From positions 1-64,000 of the forward strand of contig CANNBP010000008.1 of the NCBI GenBank assembly GCA_947502885.1: a DNA stretch of 64,000 nucleotides, given 5' to 3'. Position 1 is the first letter of the stretch. Every line of letters begins with the position of its first letter. Below are positions 37,912 through 46,742 of this stretch, in pieces. The notes beneath the pieces were generated by a model. That model saw nothing but the letters and a program-made list of their open reading frames with translations, made no database searches and was not told where the DNA came from. This DNA comes from an uncultured Aquimarina sp. GTDB lineage: Bacteria; Bacteroidota; Bacteroidia; Flavobacteriales; Flavobacteriaceae. The position numbers were made by a program, and so were the translations under genes.

Positions 37912-39571
37912 TTTTTAAAATTTTTAAAGTTCCTTGATTAAGTTGTAGTGTTTTTGAACAATGTTGTTTCCATATTGTGTTTTGAGAAGCTACGATGATT
38001 GACCAAGGTTGCTGTTTGTCGGTCAAATAATTAATAATAGCCTCTGCATCGGGGGTTTCAAAATATTCTAAAGGATCTTTAAGTAATAGTAATTGAGGTT
38101 CATGAATAATAGCTCGGGCTAATATGATACGTTTTGAAACCGTATGCGGAATTTGTTGCCCTTCGGGATGAAGAACAGTGTTAAGTCCGTTAGGTTGTTG
38201 TTTAATAAAAGAAAGAAGATTTAGGCGTTTTAATACTTCATTTAGACGTGTTCGATTAATTGAAGTATCTCCAAACGTAATGTTTTCGATAATAGTTCCC
38301 TCAAAAGGATGTTGTTCTGGTAAAACAACACCAATTTTTTTTCTATATAGATTTGGCCAAATTCCTTTAATTGAGGTGTCATTAATATAAAGCGAGCCCT
38401 CTGTAGGAAAAATTACTCCTGATAATAACTTTAAAAGTGTTGTTTTACCAGAGCCAGAATTTCCGATAAGAAGTAAACGATCTTTTTTATGAATGGTAAG
38501 GTTAAGGCCTTTTAAGATCTCAAAATTTTCTAAAGTTTTATACCCTACATTTTCAAGCTCTACTTTAAGGGGTTGTCTAACTTCAAAAGGGTTTATTCCG
38601 GTTTGAACCTCTAATTCTTTATCAACGACTTGCCCTAATTTTTCTAATGAGGTCAATACATCATAAAATGTTTCAAGACCAGTAATTAGTTTTTCTACAG
38701 AGTTGATGACCAAGAGAATGATAATTTCGGCAGCGACGAATTGACCAATATTCATTTGCTGTTTCAAAACCAACAATCCGCCGATACTAAGTAAACCAGC
38801 AGTCACCAAAATTTTGAAACCAACCATTTGTATAAATTGGATCACTAAAATTCTAAAATGATTCTCTCTGGCGTCAAGATATTCAGACGTGAATTTGTCA
38901 TTTCGTCTCATTGCAAGACTTGTGGTTCCAGAGAGTTTGAAACTTATAAGAGATCTTGCAATTTCTTGAATCCAGGAAGCAACTTTGTACTTGCTTTTAG
39001 ATTCTTGAAGACTGGTTTCAAGACCCTTTTTTGCTGTGAATTTAAAGACAATATAGATAAGAAATATTAAAAGGATCCCGTATATAATAAAAAAAGTATG
39101 ATAAAAGGATAGTAATGTGATTCCAAAAATAATTTGAAGAAATGCTGCCGGAAAATCTATCAAAATTTTGGATAACCCTTTTTGAATGGTTAGTGTATCA
39201 AAAAAACGATTAGCCAGTTCTGGAGGGTAATAATTGTTAAATTCACTAGTTTTAATTTTAGGAAATCTAAACGCAAATTCGAAAGATGAGCGTGTGAATA
39301 TCTTTTGTTGCATGTTTTCAAGAATTCGTATTTGCATTAGCTGTAATCCACCTTGAAAAGCAACTCCTAATGTTACAAGTATAACAAGTACTATCCAGGA
39401 TGAAGAGATTTGTGCACCTTGTATGAGATTAATAATTGCTTGTATGCCTAGAGGAAGTGATAAAGCTACTATCCCTGCAAAAACTGCGTAGTAAAATATT
39501 TGTTTGATGTCGCGTTTGTCCAGCTGAAGAAGCCCAGCAAAACGTTGCCATGGAGACATAGTTTGTTTCAT
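37904..39571 (-). CDS. ABC exporter (membrane plus nucleotide-binding domain) with degenerate ATPase motifs
   Basis: 555 residues: six transmembrane segments (~20-300, HlyB/LapB-like exporter domain, no N-terminal C39 peptidase) and a nucleotide-binding domain. Walker A is intact (GNSGSGKTT, Lys376), but the signature LSGGQ is replaced by HTVSKR, Walker B reads LLLLKDPLEYFE (Lys where Asp is expected, Asp where the catalytic Glu is expected), and the H-loop His is Gln in VASQNT. Related exporters need these residues for hydrolysis, so this protein may have reduced or altered ATPase use. First gene of the ABC-HlyD-TolC operon; cargo unknown. Confidence 0.85.
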   Translation of the reverse strand: MKQTMSPWQRFAGLLQLDKRDIKQIFYYAVFAGIVALSLPLGIQAIINLIQGAQISSSWIVLVILVTLGVAFQGGLQLMQIRILENMQQKIFTRSSFEFAFRFPKIKTSEFNNYYPPELANRFFDTLTIQKGLSKILIDFPAAFLQIIFGITLLSFYHTFFIIYGILLIFLIYIVFKFTAKKGLETSLQESKSKYKVASWIQEIARSLISFKLSGTTSLAMRRNDKFTSEYLDARENHFRILVIQFIQMVGFKILVTAGLLSIGGLLVLKQQMNIGQFVAAEIIILLVINSVEKLITGLETFYDVLTSLEKLGQVVDKELEVQTGINPFEVRQPLKVELENVGYKTLENFEILKGLNLTIHKKDRLLLIGNSGSGKTTLLKLLSGVIFPTEGSLYINDTSIKGIWPNLYRKKIGVVLPEQHPFEGTIIENITFGDTSINRTRLNEVLKRLNLLSFIKQQPNGLNTVLHPEGQQIPHTVSKRIILARAIIHEPQLLLLKDPLEYFETPDAEAIINYLTDKQQPWSIIVASQNTIWKQHCSKTLQLNQGTLKILKNA

Positions 39572-39847
39572 TTTATTTTATAAAATTTGATATACGTTTT
39601 CAATATCAATAACCTAAAGGTATTGCGTATGAAAACTTGGATTAAGTAAGTAATAGTGATTGGGTTTAGTAAAACCAGGATTAAGTTTTATGCCATAATA
39701 ATGCTTTAAACCTTGCGATTAGTTTATGAAATATTAAAACATAGAGATATTATCAAAGTGAATCTAACAAATTGATAAGGTTATGCCTTTTGTTTTTGAT
39801 ATTGAAAAACGAGATTAAAACACAATTAGAAATAAAAATAATAGGAA

Positions 39848-40174
39848 TTAAGCCTGTTCTGGCGGAGGATCATGAACTTCTAAAGAATGAACCCAATATA
39901 TGATTTGAATATCAGTATTCACTAAAGAAGATGTATAATCAGATAGGTCGATTGATAGAAAATTAACTTCAAGGTCAATTTTTTCATCTTCGAGTTTGTC
40001 TTTTTGTTTTTGATCTTTACTATCGTGATCATTTTCTAAGTCAACCAATTTAAAAGTTGTATCAAAGTCAAAATGATGAATTATGACAGGTTGTATTAGA
40101 GTAATTGATATAAATACCAACAAAAAAAGAAGGTGCTTTAAAAAAGATGGTATGTTTATGCGCTCTATCCTCAT
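39848..40174 (-). CDS. Small single-pass membrane protein
   Basis: 108 residues with one N-terminal transmembrane segment (HLLFLLVFISITLIQPVII), then a highly charged stretch (DHDSKDQKQKDKLEDEKID) and a C-terminal segment ending PPPEQA. No family recognised. It overlaps the tetR stop codon as ATGA (40171-40174), so it is translated with the regulator, and precedes the exporter operon by about 280 bp in the same direction. I infer an accessory or sensing role near the exporter, without direct proof. Confidence 0.7.
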   Translation of the reverse strand: MRIERINIPSFLKHLLFLLVFISITLIQPVIIHHFDFDTTFKLVDLENDHDSKDQKQKDKLEDEKIDLEVNFLSIDLSDYTSSLVNTDIQIIYWVHSLEVHDPPPEQA

Positions 40175-40842
40175 GAATCAATAGTTTTTAAAACCAATTG
40201 CGTATAAAAATCAACAATATTGCTTTTTCCTTTAGTAACATCTGTGAGTGATGGTAGATGTTTAGAAAAATGGCGTTGATGATGAGAACCTTCTATTACT
40301 GTAGAGATTAACATATGAGGGTATTCAAAGTCAGGATTTACTTCAATAACCATATCACTTACTCGTTGTACTACTTTTTTATAAGTCTTGTAGAAACCTT
40401 TTTCATTTTCGGCATCGATATCTTTTGTATGATAGGCCTTGGCCGATTCTGCAATTATAATACGATGAAGGATAACTTCGTTAATATAGGAATACGAAGA
40501 GTCTTCTGTAATTGTGTCGGTAAGCACTTTTATGGCTTTTGTTAATTTTTCTTTAGGAGAGTTAATGTTTGCTGTGGCAAAAACTAACTTATATTCTATC
40601 CAACTCCAATACCAGCTTATAAGATATACTAGTAAGGTATGCTTGCTGCTAAAATACCTGTATATAGAGCTTTCATTAGAACCGATTGTAACACCGAGTT
40701 TTTTAAAAGTAAAACTTTCAAAACCCATATTATCAATCATTTTAATGCTATTAGAAATTATATTTCTCCCGAGATCTGAAGATTCAGGGTTCTTGGTATA
40801 TAATATACTGTCGATTTTTATATGTATTTCTAACTTTTTCAT
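40171..40842 (-). CDS. TetR-family transcriptional regulator
   Basis: 223 residues. The N-terminal ~70 residues carry the TetR-type HTH (FESFTFKKLGVTIGSNESSIYRYFSSKHTLLVYLISWYW); the rest is a helical ligand-binding and dimer domain of variable sequence. It likely represses itself and perhaps the downstream exporter operon. A perfect 17-bp palindrome just upstream of its start codon is the candidate operator. It is co-transcribed with the small membrane protein gene via an ATGA overlap. Confidence 0.88.
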   Translation of the reverse strand: MKKLEIHIKIDSILYTKNPESSDLGRNIISNSIKMIDNMGFESFTFKKLGVTIGSNESSIYRYFSSKHTLLVYLISWYWSWIEYKLVFATANINSPKEKLTKAIKVLTDTITEDSSYSYINEVILHRIIIAESAKAYHTKDIDAENEKGFYKTYKKVVQRVSDMVIEVNPDFEYPHMLISTVIEGSHHQRHFSKHLPSLTDVTKGKSNIVDFYTQLVLKTIDS

Positions 40843-40859
40843 AGCTTATTATGCAAATA

Positions 40860-40876
40860 TAATAGTAATACTATTA
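40860..40876. promoter_or_regulatory. Candidate TetR operator (17-bp palindrome)
   Basis: TAATAGTA-A-TACTATTA is a perfect 8-bp inverted repeat with one central base, 18 bp upstream of the tetR start codon. Its position suits autorepression. Confidence 0.65.
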
Positions 40877-41125
40877 ATTTATGGTGGTTTAACTTTTAAT
40901 TAAGATATGACAACTTTGAGAAATTCAAGAGTTAGAGATTGAGTAGAATGTTTTAAAAGTGATTTAATAAAAAATCATACAGTTCTAAAAGGTTACTATA
41001 TTTAAATACTATACTTTTATCGTTTTTTATCTCAAAAGAAGGTTGGGGAAGGCCTTTTCGATTATTAGTTTATTTTCAAATTGTTATTGATCAATAAAAA
41101 ACAAAAGTTTTTTAAAGTAGTAGGT

Positions 41126-43321
41126 ATGTTTTGTTCGAATAAAAAAAGCATTTGTCAGGCTCTCTTAGTTTTTCTTATATTAATATCAGGAAATACTTTT
41201 TCTCAGTCCAAGATCATAGATAGTTTAGAACTACAGATTAGACAATATCCTAAAAAGGACTCTGTTATGGTCGAGTTAATCAATTCTCTAGTATTTGAGT
41301 TGTATGATGTTGATACCGATAGAGCAGATAAATTAATAGAAAAATCGATAACATTAGCGGATTCGTTACATTACAATATAGGAAAAGTAAATGCAATATA
41401 CTATAAGGGGCAGGTAGAATATGTTAGATCAAATTATTCTGATGCAATAGTGTATTTTAAACAAGCATTGAAAGCTAACCAATTGATAGGAATAAAAAGG
41501 AATGTTTCTTACAGTCTTAATGGTATAGGAATGTGTTATTACGAACAAGGTAAATATCCAAAGGCTATAGAATACTATACTAAGTCAATGTTGATTGATA
41601 AAGAAGAGAATGATTTGGCTGGGGTATCTGCTTGTCTAAACAATATAGCTAATGTTTATGCAGACCAAGGAGAGCATGATGAAGCAATTAAGTTTTATAT
41701 AAAGGCTCAGCGAATTAAAGAAAAATTAAATGACAAGTACGGTATTGCAAGATCATATAGCAATATCGGTATTATTTACTCTGAACAAAGCAACTATCCC
41801 AAAGCATTAGAAAATTATAATATGGCATTGGCAATACACGAGGAAGGGACAGATAGTTTTTTTAATACCGAGGTTTTAAACAATATAGGTCGTATCTATT
41901 TGGTCCAGAGTAAATTTGATGATGCTTTGTCCTATTTTAATAGAGCATTAGAGAATTTTGAAAAGCTGAATAGTAAAAAATCAGTAGCTTTTAGTTATAG
42001 AAATATCGGAAGCGTTTATACACAACAAAAAAAGTATAAACGTGCACTCGAGTATTTGCATAAGTCTCTAAAAATTGAAAAAAGTATAAACAAAAACTCA
42101 GGGGTTGTTTCTACTCTTAATAGTATTGCAGATGTACAATTAGAATTAGGTAACTACGATACAGCATTTGCGTATTACAAAGAGTCGTTAGATCTTAGTT
42201 CTAAGATGAGTAATCTACTAGAAATGAGCTTGTCTCACTTAGGTATTGCAAAAATATACCAATTTCAAAATCAGTTGAATAAAGCGTTAGAACATGTTCT
42301 AAAAAGTCAAGAGATTGCAATCAAACTTAAGCTGCTCGATAGGCAAAGAGATAATTATGAATTACTTTCAAAAATTTATCAAAGCAAATTGAAATACGAG
42401 GATGCTTTTAAAAATTACAGGCATTACAAAGCTTTAAGTGATAGTATTTTTGATAAAGAAAGCATACAGAAACTTACTCAATTAGAATATGAGTATAAAT
42501 ATGAAAAACAATTAGATTCTGCCAATCGAAGAGAACTAAAATTAATAGAAAAGGTAAAGGTTACAAGTAAAGATTTAGAAATTACGCAACGTAATTATCT
42601 ATGGGCAATTATTCTTTTTTTAGTAGCAGTGGTTGTTCTTGGTACAATTGTATTTACTTTAAAACTTAGAGACGTACAATCCAAAAACCAGAGAATTGTT
42701 GTCGAGCAAAAATTGTTGCGATCTCAAATGACACCTCATTTCATTTTTAACTCACTCTCTGTTTTACAAGGGATGATTTTGAATAAAGAAGAGAAAAAAT
42801 CTATATTTTATTTATCTAGGTTTTCAAAACTACTACGTATCATTTTAGAAAACTCTAGAGATACCTTGGTTCCGCTTATGAAAGAATTAGCAGCTATAGA
42901 AAACTATTTGGTTCTTCAAAATCTAGGAGCGTTGACTCCATATAAATATGAACTTAAAGTAGATGAAAATATAGATCAAGATCGCTATAATATACCACCA
43001 ATGATCATTCAGCCTTTTGTAGAAAACGCTATAGAGCATGCATTTGTAAATCAAAAAGAGAATAAAGAAATATCAATTTTTGTAAGACTCGAAAAAAAAC
43101 AACTGGTTTGCTCTATACTAGATAATGGAATTGGTATTGATTCGATTCAAAAAAAGATAAATGAAAATAAAACATCATTGGCAACGACAATTACTTCAGA
43201 AAGACTAAAAATGCTTTCTAAGGATTTTAAAGTTGCTGGTTCTGTAAATATAGAAGATCGAAAAAAATATAACAAACAAGGAACATTGGTTACTTTAATA
43301 CTTCCCTATAAATATGATTAA
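41126..43321 (+). CDS. TPR-containing membrane histidine kinase (LytS-like His_kinase family)
   Basis: 731 residues from the ATG at 41126 (MFCSNKK..., signal peptide ending TFSQ); the frame is open to a TTG at 41081 but the extension is not needed. About residues 30-410 are tetratricopeptide repeats in the periplasm (for example GMCYYEQGKYPKAIEYYTKS), then a coiled coil, one transmembrane segment (YLWAIILFLVAVVVLGTIVF) and a His_kinase domain with phospho-accepting His538 in SQMTPHFIFNSL and FVENAIEHAF as the N-box. ATP-binding glycine motifs follow (DNGIGI). It senses an envelope signal and phosphorylates the LytTR regulator encoded next, overlapping by 8 bp. Confidence 0.92.
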   Translation: MFCSNKKSICQALLVFLILISGNTFSQSKIIDSLELQIRQYPKKDSVMVELINSLVFELYDVDTDRADKLIEKSITLADSLHYNIGKVNAIYYKGQVEYVRSNYSDAIVYFKQALKANQLIGIKRNVSYSLNGIGMCYYEQGKYPKAIEYYTKSMLIDKEENDLAGVSACLNNIANVYADQGEHDEAIKFYIKAQRIKEKLNDKYGIARSYSNIGIIYSEQSNYPKALENYNMALAIHEEGTDSFFNTEVLNNIGRIYLVQSKFDDALSYFNRALENFEKLNSKKSVAFSYRNIGSVYTQQKKYKRALEYLHKSLKIEKSINKNSGVVSTLNSIADVQLELGNYDTAFAYYKESLDLSSKMSNLLEMSLSHLGIAKIYQFQNQLNKALEHVLKSQEIAIKLKLLDRQRDNYELLSKIYQSKLKYEDAFKNYRHYKALSDSIFDKESIQKLTQLEYEYKYEKQLDSANRRELKLIEKVKVTSKDLEITQRNYLWAIILFLVAVVVLGTIVFTLKLRDVQSKNQRIVVEQKLLRSQMTPHFIFNSLSVLQGMILNKEEKKSIFYLSRFSKLLRIILENSRDTLVPLMKELAAIENYLVLQNLGALTPYKYELKVDENIDQDRYNIPPMIIQPFVENAIEHAFVNQKENKEISIFVRLEKKQLVCSILDNGIGIDSIQKKINENKTSLATTITSERLKMLSKDFKVAGSVNIEDRKKYNKQGTLVTLILPYKYD

Positions 43322-44054
43322 AGCATTACTAGTAGAAGACAAAGCATATATTAGAAAAGGGTTACTTAATTTATTAGAGTTTATAGACATTGAATTAACT
43401 GTAATTGGAGAATGTGAGTCGGTACAAGAAGCCGTAACGGTGACAAAAAGTTGTACGCCTGATTTAATTTTTCTAGATATTAATCTTACAGATGGTAATG
43501 CCTTTGATTTTTTAGAGCAAACTGAAAACATTGAGTTTAAGGTAATATTTATTACTGCATATGAGGAGTATGCATTAAAGGCATTAAAAGCAGGTGCGGT
43601 AGATTATATTTTAAAACCTGTTGACATAGAAGAGTTGCAAAGCGCCCTAGAAAAAGTAAGAAAATTACCAGTGGCTACTCAAAAAAAACAAATAAAAACA
43701 GTTAAGCAGGTATGGAATAATGAACCTGGGAAACTCATTTTATCTCTCCAGGATAGTTTTCAGGTTATAGATCTAGATGAATTACTATTTTGTGAATCCA
43801 GTAAAGGTTATACGACCTTTTATCTTAGTAGCGGAAAAAAATATTTGGCTTCAAAACCTTTGAAAGAATTCGAAAAACAACTAGTAGCAAAAACTTTTAT
43901 TCGACCACATCAATCATTTATAGTTAATCTAAATTTTATTGATAAATACGATAAATCTGGAACCATCTATTTGAAGAATGGGCAAAAAATCCCTGTGTCT
44001 TCTCGTAAAAAAGATACTTTTATATCCACTTTTTTAAGTTGGAATAAAAAGTAG
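43314..44054 (+). CDS. LytTR-family response regulator
   Basis: 246 residues: receiver domain with Asp9 and phospho-acceptor Asp55 (DLIFLDINLTDG), the conserved FITAYEEYALKA threonine region and the YILKPVD lysine; C-terminal LytTR DNA-binding domain (LLFCESSKGYTTFYLSSG ... TFIRPHQSFIVNLNFIDKY ... IPVSSRKKD). Such regulators bind two direct repeats about one turn or more apart on one DNA face. Cognate partner of the TPR histidine kinase, with which it overlaps by 8 bp. Target genes are unknown; the paired repeats before the two protease genes are one candidate. Confidence 0.93.
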   Translation: MIKALLVEDKAYIRKGLLNLLEFIDIELTVIGECESVQEAVTVTKSCTPDLIFLDINLTDGNAFDFLEQTENIEFKVIFITAYEEYALKALKAGAVDYILKPVDIEELQSALEKVRKLPVATQKKQIKTVKQVWNNEPGKLILSLQDSFQVIDLDELLFCESSKGYTTFYLSSGKKYLASKPLKEFEKQLVAKTFIRPHQSFIVNLNFIDKYDKSGTIYLKNGQKIPVSSRKKDTFISTFLSWNKK

Positions 44055-44160
44055 TAAGTAGATGTTACTTTTGTTTTAATTAGTTTAATTCATATGAAAT
44101 GGATTACTCTCTTTAGGCACTTATTGATTCATCATACTCGCTTTTTAACTAATACTTAAC

Positions 44161-44181
44161 GAAAATAGATTCTCTATTTTC
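44161..44181. other. Hairpin upstream of small membrane gene
   Basis: GAAAATAGA (44161-44169) pairs perfectly with TCTATTTTC (44173-44181) around a TTC loop. It is about 105 bp after the response-regulator stop codon and 55 bp before the next gene. It might end the two-component transcript or serve as an operator; a T-run is lacking. Confidence 0.45.
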
Positions 44182-44236
44182 TCACTTTCTTTTCTGCCTT
44201 AGTTTTACCTCATTAATTATCAAAAAATGAGAGTTT

Positions 44237-44461
44237 ATGGAAGTTATCAAATCAAAACTAGGTAAGGCAGGACTAATTCTCGCCACTATGGGAATTGCGT
44301 CTATTCTTCTAGCCATTTTTAATTATAACATTCGATTACTTGCCTGGGTAGATATATGGGGAAATACCATGGGCTGGATTATACGAGTGCTTTTAATTGT
44401 AGGAGGTGGTGCGCTATATTATTTCTTTGAAAATTCTGAAAATGAAGAAGATGAATACTAA
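44237..44461 (+). CDS. Small two-helix membrane protein
   Basis: 74 residues with two transmembrane segments (GLILATMGIASILLAIF and GWIIRVLLIVGGGALYYFF) and an acidic C-terminal tail (ENSENEEDEY). No family recognised. It lies between the two-component pair and a lipoprotein gene on the same strand; its stop codon is 20 bp before the lipoprotein start, so the two are probably one transcript. Confidence 0.65.
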   Translation: MEVIKSKLGKAGLILATMGIASILLAIFNYNIRLLAWVDIWGNTMGWIIRVLLIVGGGALYYFFENSENEEDEY

Positions 44462-44480
44462 TAATTATAATATAAATACG

Positions 44481-45041
44481 ATGAAAGTATTAAAACTAGG
44501 ACTATTTATGGTTGTTCTAATATTAGCTTCTTGCGGAGGAGTTAGTAATGAACCAGCTACTGCTCAAGGATTTGGTGCAATAGAGAAAGAAATAAAAAAC
44601 AAGTTTGGAGATCAGGCATATTTTACGGATTTAACGATCATGCAAAACGAAACTATCGGTAATATTATAAGTGTAACCGTTGCTGAAGAACCCGAATCTT
44701 TAAAAATGGGAGAATGGAGTCACTCGCAAGGTAGTTGGGTTCAAAACTCTGATGTAACCATAGAGCTTCCGGAAGGAACGAAAGCCACGGATTTCATGTT
44801 TCAGTTAAACGATAAAATCAATCTAACCAAATTAGGAGAATTAGTTGAAAAATCTAGGCAACAACTTATAGATGAAAAAGATTTAGATAACCCTGTTTTA
44901 GAAATGGCTTTTGTGCGTTTTCCAGATAATGGTGATATGGCAAAGACAGATTATGTCGTTAGGTTGGAACCAGAGCATGGAGGGACGGACTTTACGTTTA
45001 CTTATAAGTTAGACGGGACGTTTATAGAGCTGGATTATTAA
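44481..45041 (+). CDS. Hypothetical lipoprotein
   Basis: 186 residues from the ATG at 44481, which gives a lipoprotein signal with lipobox LASC (Cys18); a longer open frame starts at 44406 inside the previous gene and is unlikely. After the signal comes a Gly/Ser-rich linker and a domain with strands and helices (FGAIEKEIKNKFGDQAYFTDLTIMQNE; VYVVRLEPEHGG-like end). I do not recognise the fold. Probably surface- or periplasm-facing, near the LemA cluster. Confidence 0.7.
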   Translation: MKVLKLGLFMVVLILASCGGVSNEPATAQGFGAIEKEIKNKFGDQAYFTDLTIMQNETIGNIISVTVAEEPESLKMGEWSHSQGSWVQNSDVTIELPEGTKATDFMFQLNDKINLTKLGELVEKSRQQLIDEKDLDNPVLEMAFVRFPDNGDMAKTDYVVRLEPEHGGTDFTFTYKLDGTFIELDY

Positions 45042-45257
45042 TTCTATTGATCAGGATTGTTTTTAAACTAGTTACAAAGTAGGTCGAATGTTGATGGTTT
45101 TAGACAAAAAGACTGACATGTTACAAATAGTTTGAGTACTTGTTTTTTGCCAGATGACAAAATGGTAGGACATTTTACTACTTGGGAGTGGGTATAGTGC
45201 ATTTGGCAAAGAACTAGTTTTATCAACAATATTTTATGAATTTTAAATGTAATACAA

Positions 45258-45821
45258 ATGGTTATCATATTTAGTGTATTGAGTATTGGTCTTATTGTTA
45301 TAGTGTCTGGAATAGCCATTAACAATCAAATTATTGCAAAAAAAAATAAAGTAGAACAGGCCTTTGGTAGTATCGAGATTTATCTCAAAAAAAGGTTTGA
45401 CTTAATCCCAAATTTGGTAGCAACACTTAATAAATATGTTGCTCATGAGAAAGAGCTTTTGACAAAAGTAACAGAGTTAAGAGCTAAGGCAGATCATGCC
45501 AGTGCTCCACAAGAAAAAATTGAAGCTTCGAATGAGTTGACCAAAGTGATGAGCGGATTAGCAATTAATGTAGAAAATTACCCAGACCTTAAAGCAAATG
45601 GTCAGTTTTTAAATCTTCAATTCGAACTTTCTGAAATAGAAGATCAAATATCGGCGGCTCGTAGAGCATATAATGCAGGAATAACAGCTTATAACGATAA
45701 GATTCAAATGTTTCCGGCAAGTATCGTAGCAGGATTGAGAAAAGATAAAACTTTTATGCTCTTAGAAATACCAAAAAATGAACAAAAAGAGGTAAACGTT
45801 AGTCAATTGATGAACTTATAA
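45258..45821 (+). CDS. lemA: LemA-family membrane protein
   Basis: 187 residues, the usual LemA length: an N-terminal membrane segment followed by the family core NNQIIAKKNKVEQAFGSIEIYLKKRFDLIPNLVATLNKYVAHEKELL, then ARRAYNAGITAYNDKIQMFPASIVA, near-diagnostic of LemA. The protein is predicted to have a short outside tail and a long helical inside domain. Function unknown; it is often found with DUF3137 proteins, as here. First gene of a four-gene cluster to 48660. Confidence 0.92.
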   Translation: MVIIFSVLSIGLIVIVSGIAINNQIIAKKNKVEQAFGSIEIYLKKRFDLIPNLVATLNKYVAHEKELLTKVTELRAKADHASAPQEKIEASNELTKVMSGLAINVENYPDLKANGQFLNLQFELSEIEDQISAARRAYNAGITAYNDKIQMFPASIVAGLRKDKTFMLLEIPKNEQKEVNVSQLMNL

Positions 45822-45863
45822 ACTAAACACTTAAAAAAAATTATTGATTAAATATTACAAAAA

Positions 45864-46547
45864 ATGAATGCAACAAAATTGTCAGAAGTAGTAAAAACCC
45901 CTAGAGTGGTAAATGATGAACGTTATGACTCGTTAGGCTTAGACTATGTTAAATATACAGATACACTTACCTTTATTAAATGGGGGGGGGCCATCGTAGC
46001 CATCTTATTTGGTGTTTTGGGGTTTTTGGGTATTACATCATACACATTAGCCTTTTTAGGAGTCGCAACTTATTTAGGAGTGTTCTTAGTAAACAAATTC
46101 TATGTTGATAAACAAAATACTCAATTAAATAGAAAAGCTGCAGAGCATGCCCAAGCTTCAGCAGTGGCGGTTGTTCAGCGTTCTGAATATTATGGTGTTG
46201 TTGTTTTTGCAAAGAATGATAAAACTTTACAATCAAATACCCAAAATTTACTAGAAATAGCAAGCAAATTAAGAGAAATAGGGGAAGAAGAAGCTTCAAA
46301 TGATCCGGTGATTAAACATGTTCAAAATCGACTATGGGATACTCAAAACTATTTTGATGCCGAAGAGTTAGATGCAGAAGTTGTTGGAAGTAATGGAGTT
46401 TGGTGGAAAGTTGAATCTATGAGTTCTAGTTCTATTCCAGATAGCTTTAATGAAAGTAAGGATACCTTGATCGGATTTATTAAAGACGACGACGACGATA
46501 CATACTTGTCTCTTGTCGATAATGAATTTTATAAAAAGTATCTGTAA
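45864..46547 (+). CDS. Hypothetical two-helix membrane protein with poly-G tract
   Basis: 227 residues with two adjacent transmembrane segments (~38-58 and 62-80, GGAIVAILFGVLGFLGITSYTLAFLGVATYLGVFLV) and a soluble C-terminal part of mixed helices with no recognised domain. The DNA contains nine consecutive G residues (45982-45990) at the start of the first membrane segment, in an AT-rich genome; slippage there would shift the frame at about codon 40. A run of GAC codons (46487-46498) gives an Asp-rich stretch near the end. It lies between the LemA gene and the DUF1266 gene. Confidence 0.75.
   Translation: MNATKLSEVVKTPRVVNDERYDSLGLDYVKYTDTLTFIKWGGAIVAILFGVLGFLGITSYTLAFLGVATYLGVFLVNKFYVDKQNTQLNRKAAEHAQASAVAVVQRSEYYGVVVFAKNDKTLQSNTQNLLEIASKLREIGEEEASNDPVIKHVQNRLWDTQNYFDAEELDAEVVGSNGVWWKVESMSSSSIPDSFNESKDTLIGFIKDDDDDTYLSLVDNEFYKKYL
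45982..45990 (+). repeat. G9 homopolymer in coding sequence
   Basis: Nine G residues within the TGGGGGGGGGGCC-like run in codons 40-43 of the preceding gene. Long G tracts are uncommon in such AT-rich DNA and are typical slippage sites. Confidence 0.9.
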
Positions 46548-46682
46548 TAGTTTTTAATACATAACAAACGGTTTCCTCAAAATCTTAATATCTAGAGAAA
46601 CCACATAAATAATACCCCTTAATTACATTTGAGCTTGAGTATTTTTTTTCTGCATAATCATAGTATTACTAAAAAGTAACCT

Positions 46683-46739
46683 ATGAGAAGTACCCAAGAC
46701 AAACAAGAAAAAAAACGTAAATCAATTTTTAAATCGTAA
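46683..46739 (+). CDS. Possible 18-residue peptide
   Basis: ATG at 46683 to TAA at 46739 encodes MRSTQDKQEKKRKSIFKS, very basic, ending 3 bp before the DUF1266 start codon. Too short to judge; it may be a leader or spurious. Confidence 0.2.
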   Translation: MRSTQDKQEKKRKSIFKS

Positions 46740-46742
46740 AAT

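Noticed and set aside
37904..39571. ABC protein as a pseudogene
   Set aside because: The frame is intact over 555 residues, Walker A is preserved, and start and stop overlap or abut the neighbouring operon genes.
39575..39586. Palindrome ATTTTATAAAAT before the ABC exporter as a TetR operator
   Set aside because: A 12-bp all-AT palindrome is expected by chance here and does not resemble the TAATAGTA dyad upstream of tetR.
41081..41125. TTG start of the histidine kinase gene
   Set aside because: The ATG at 41126 directly precedes a good signal peptide; the extension adds only polar residues.
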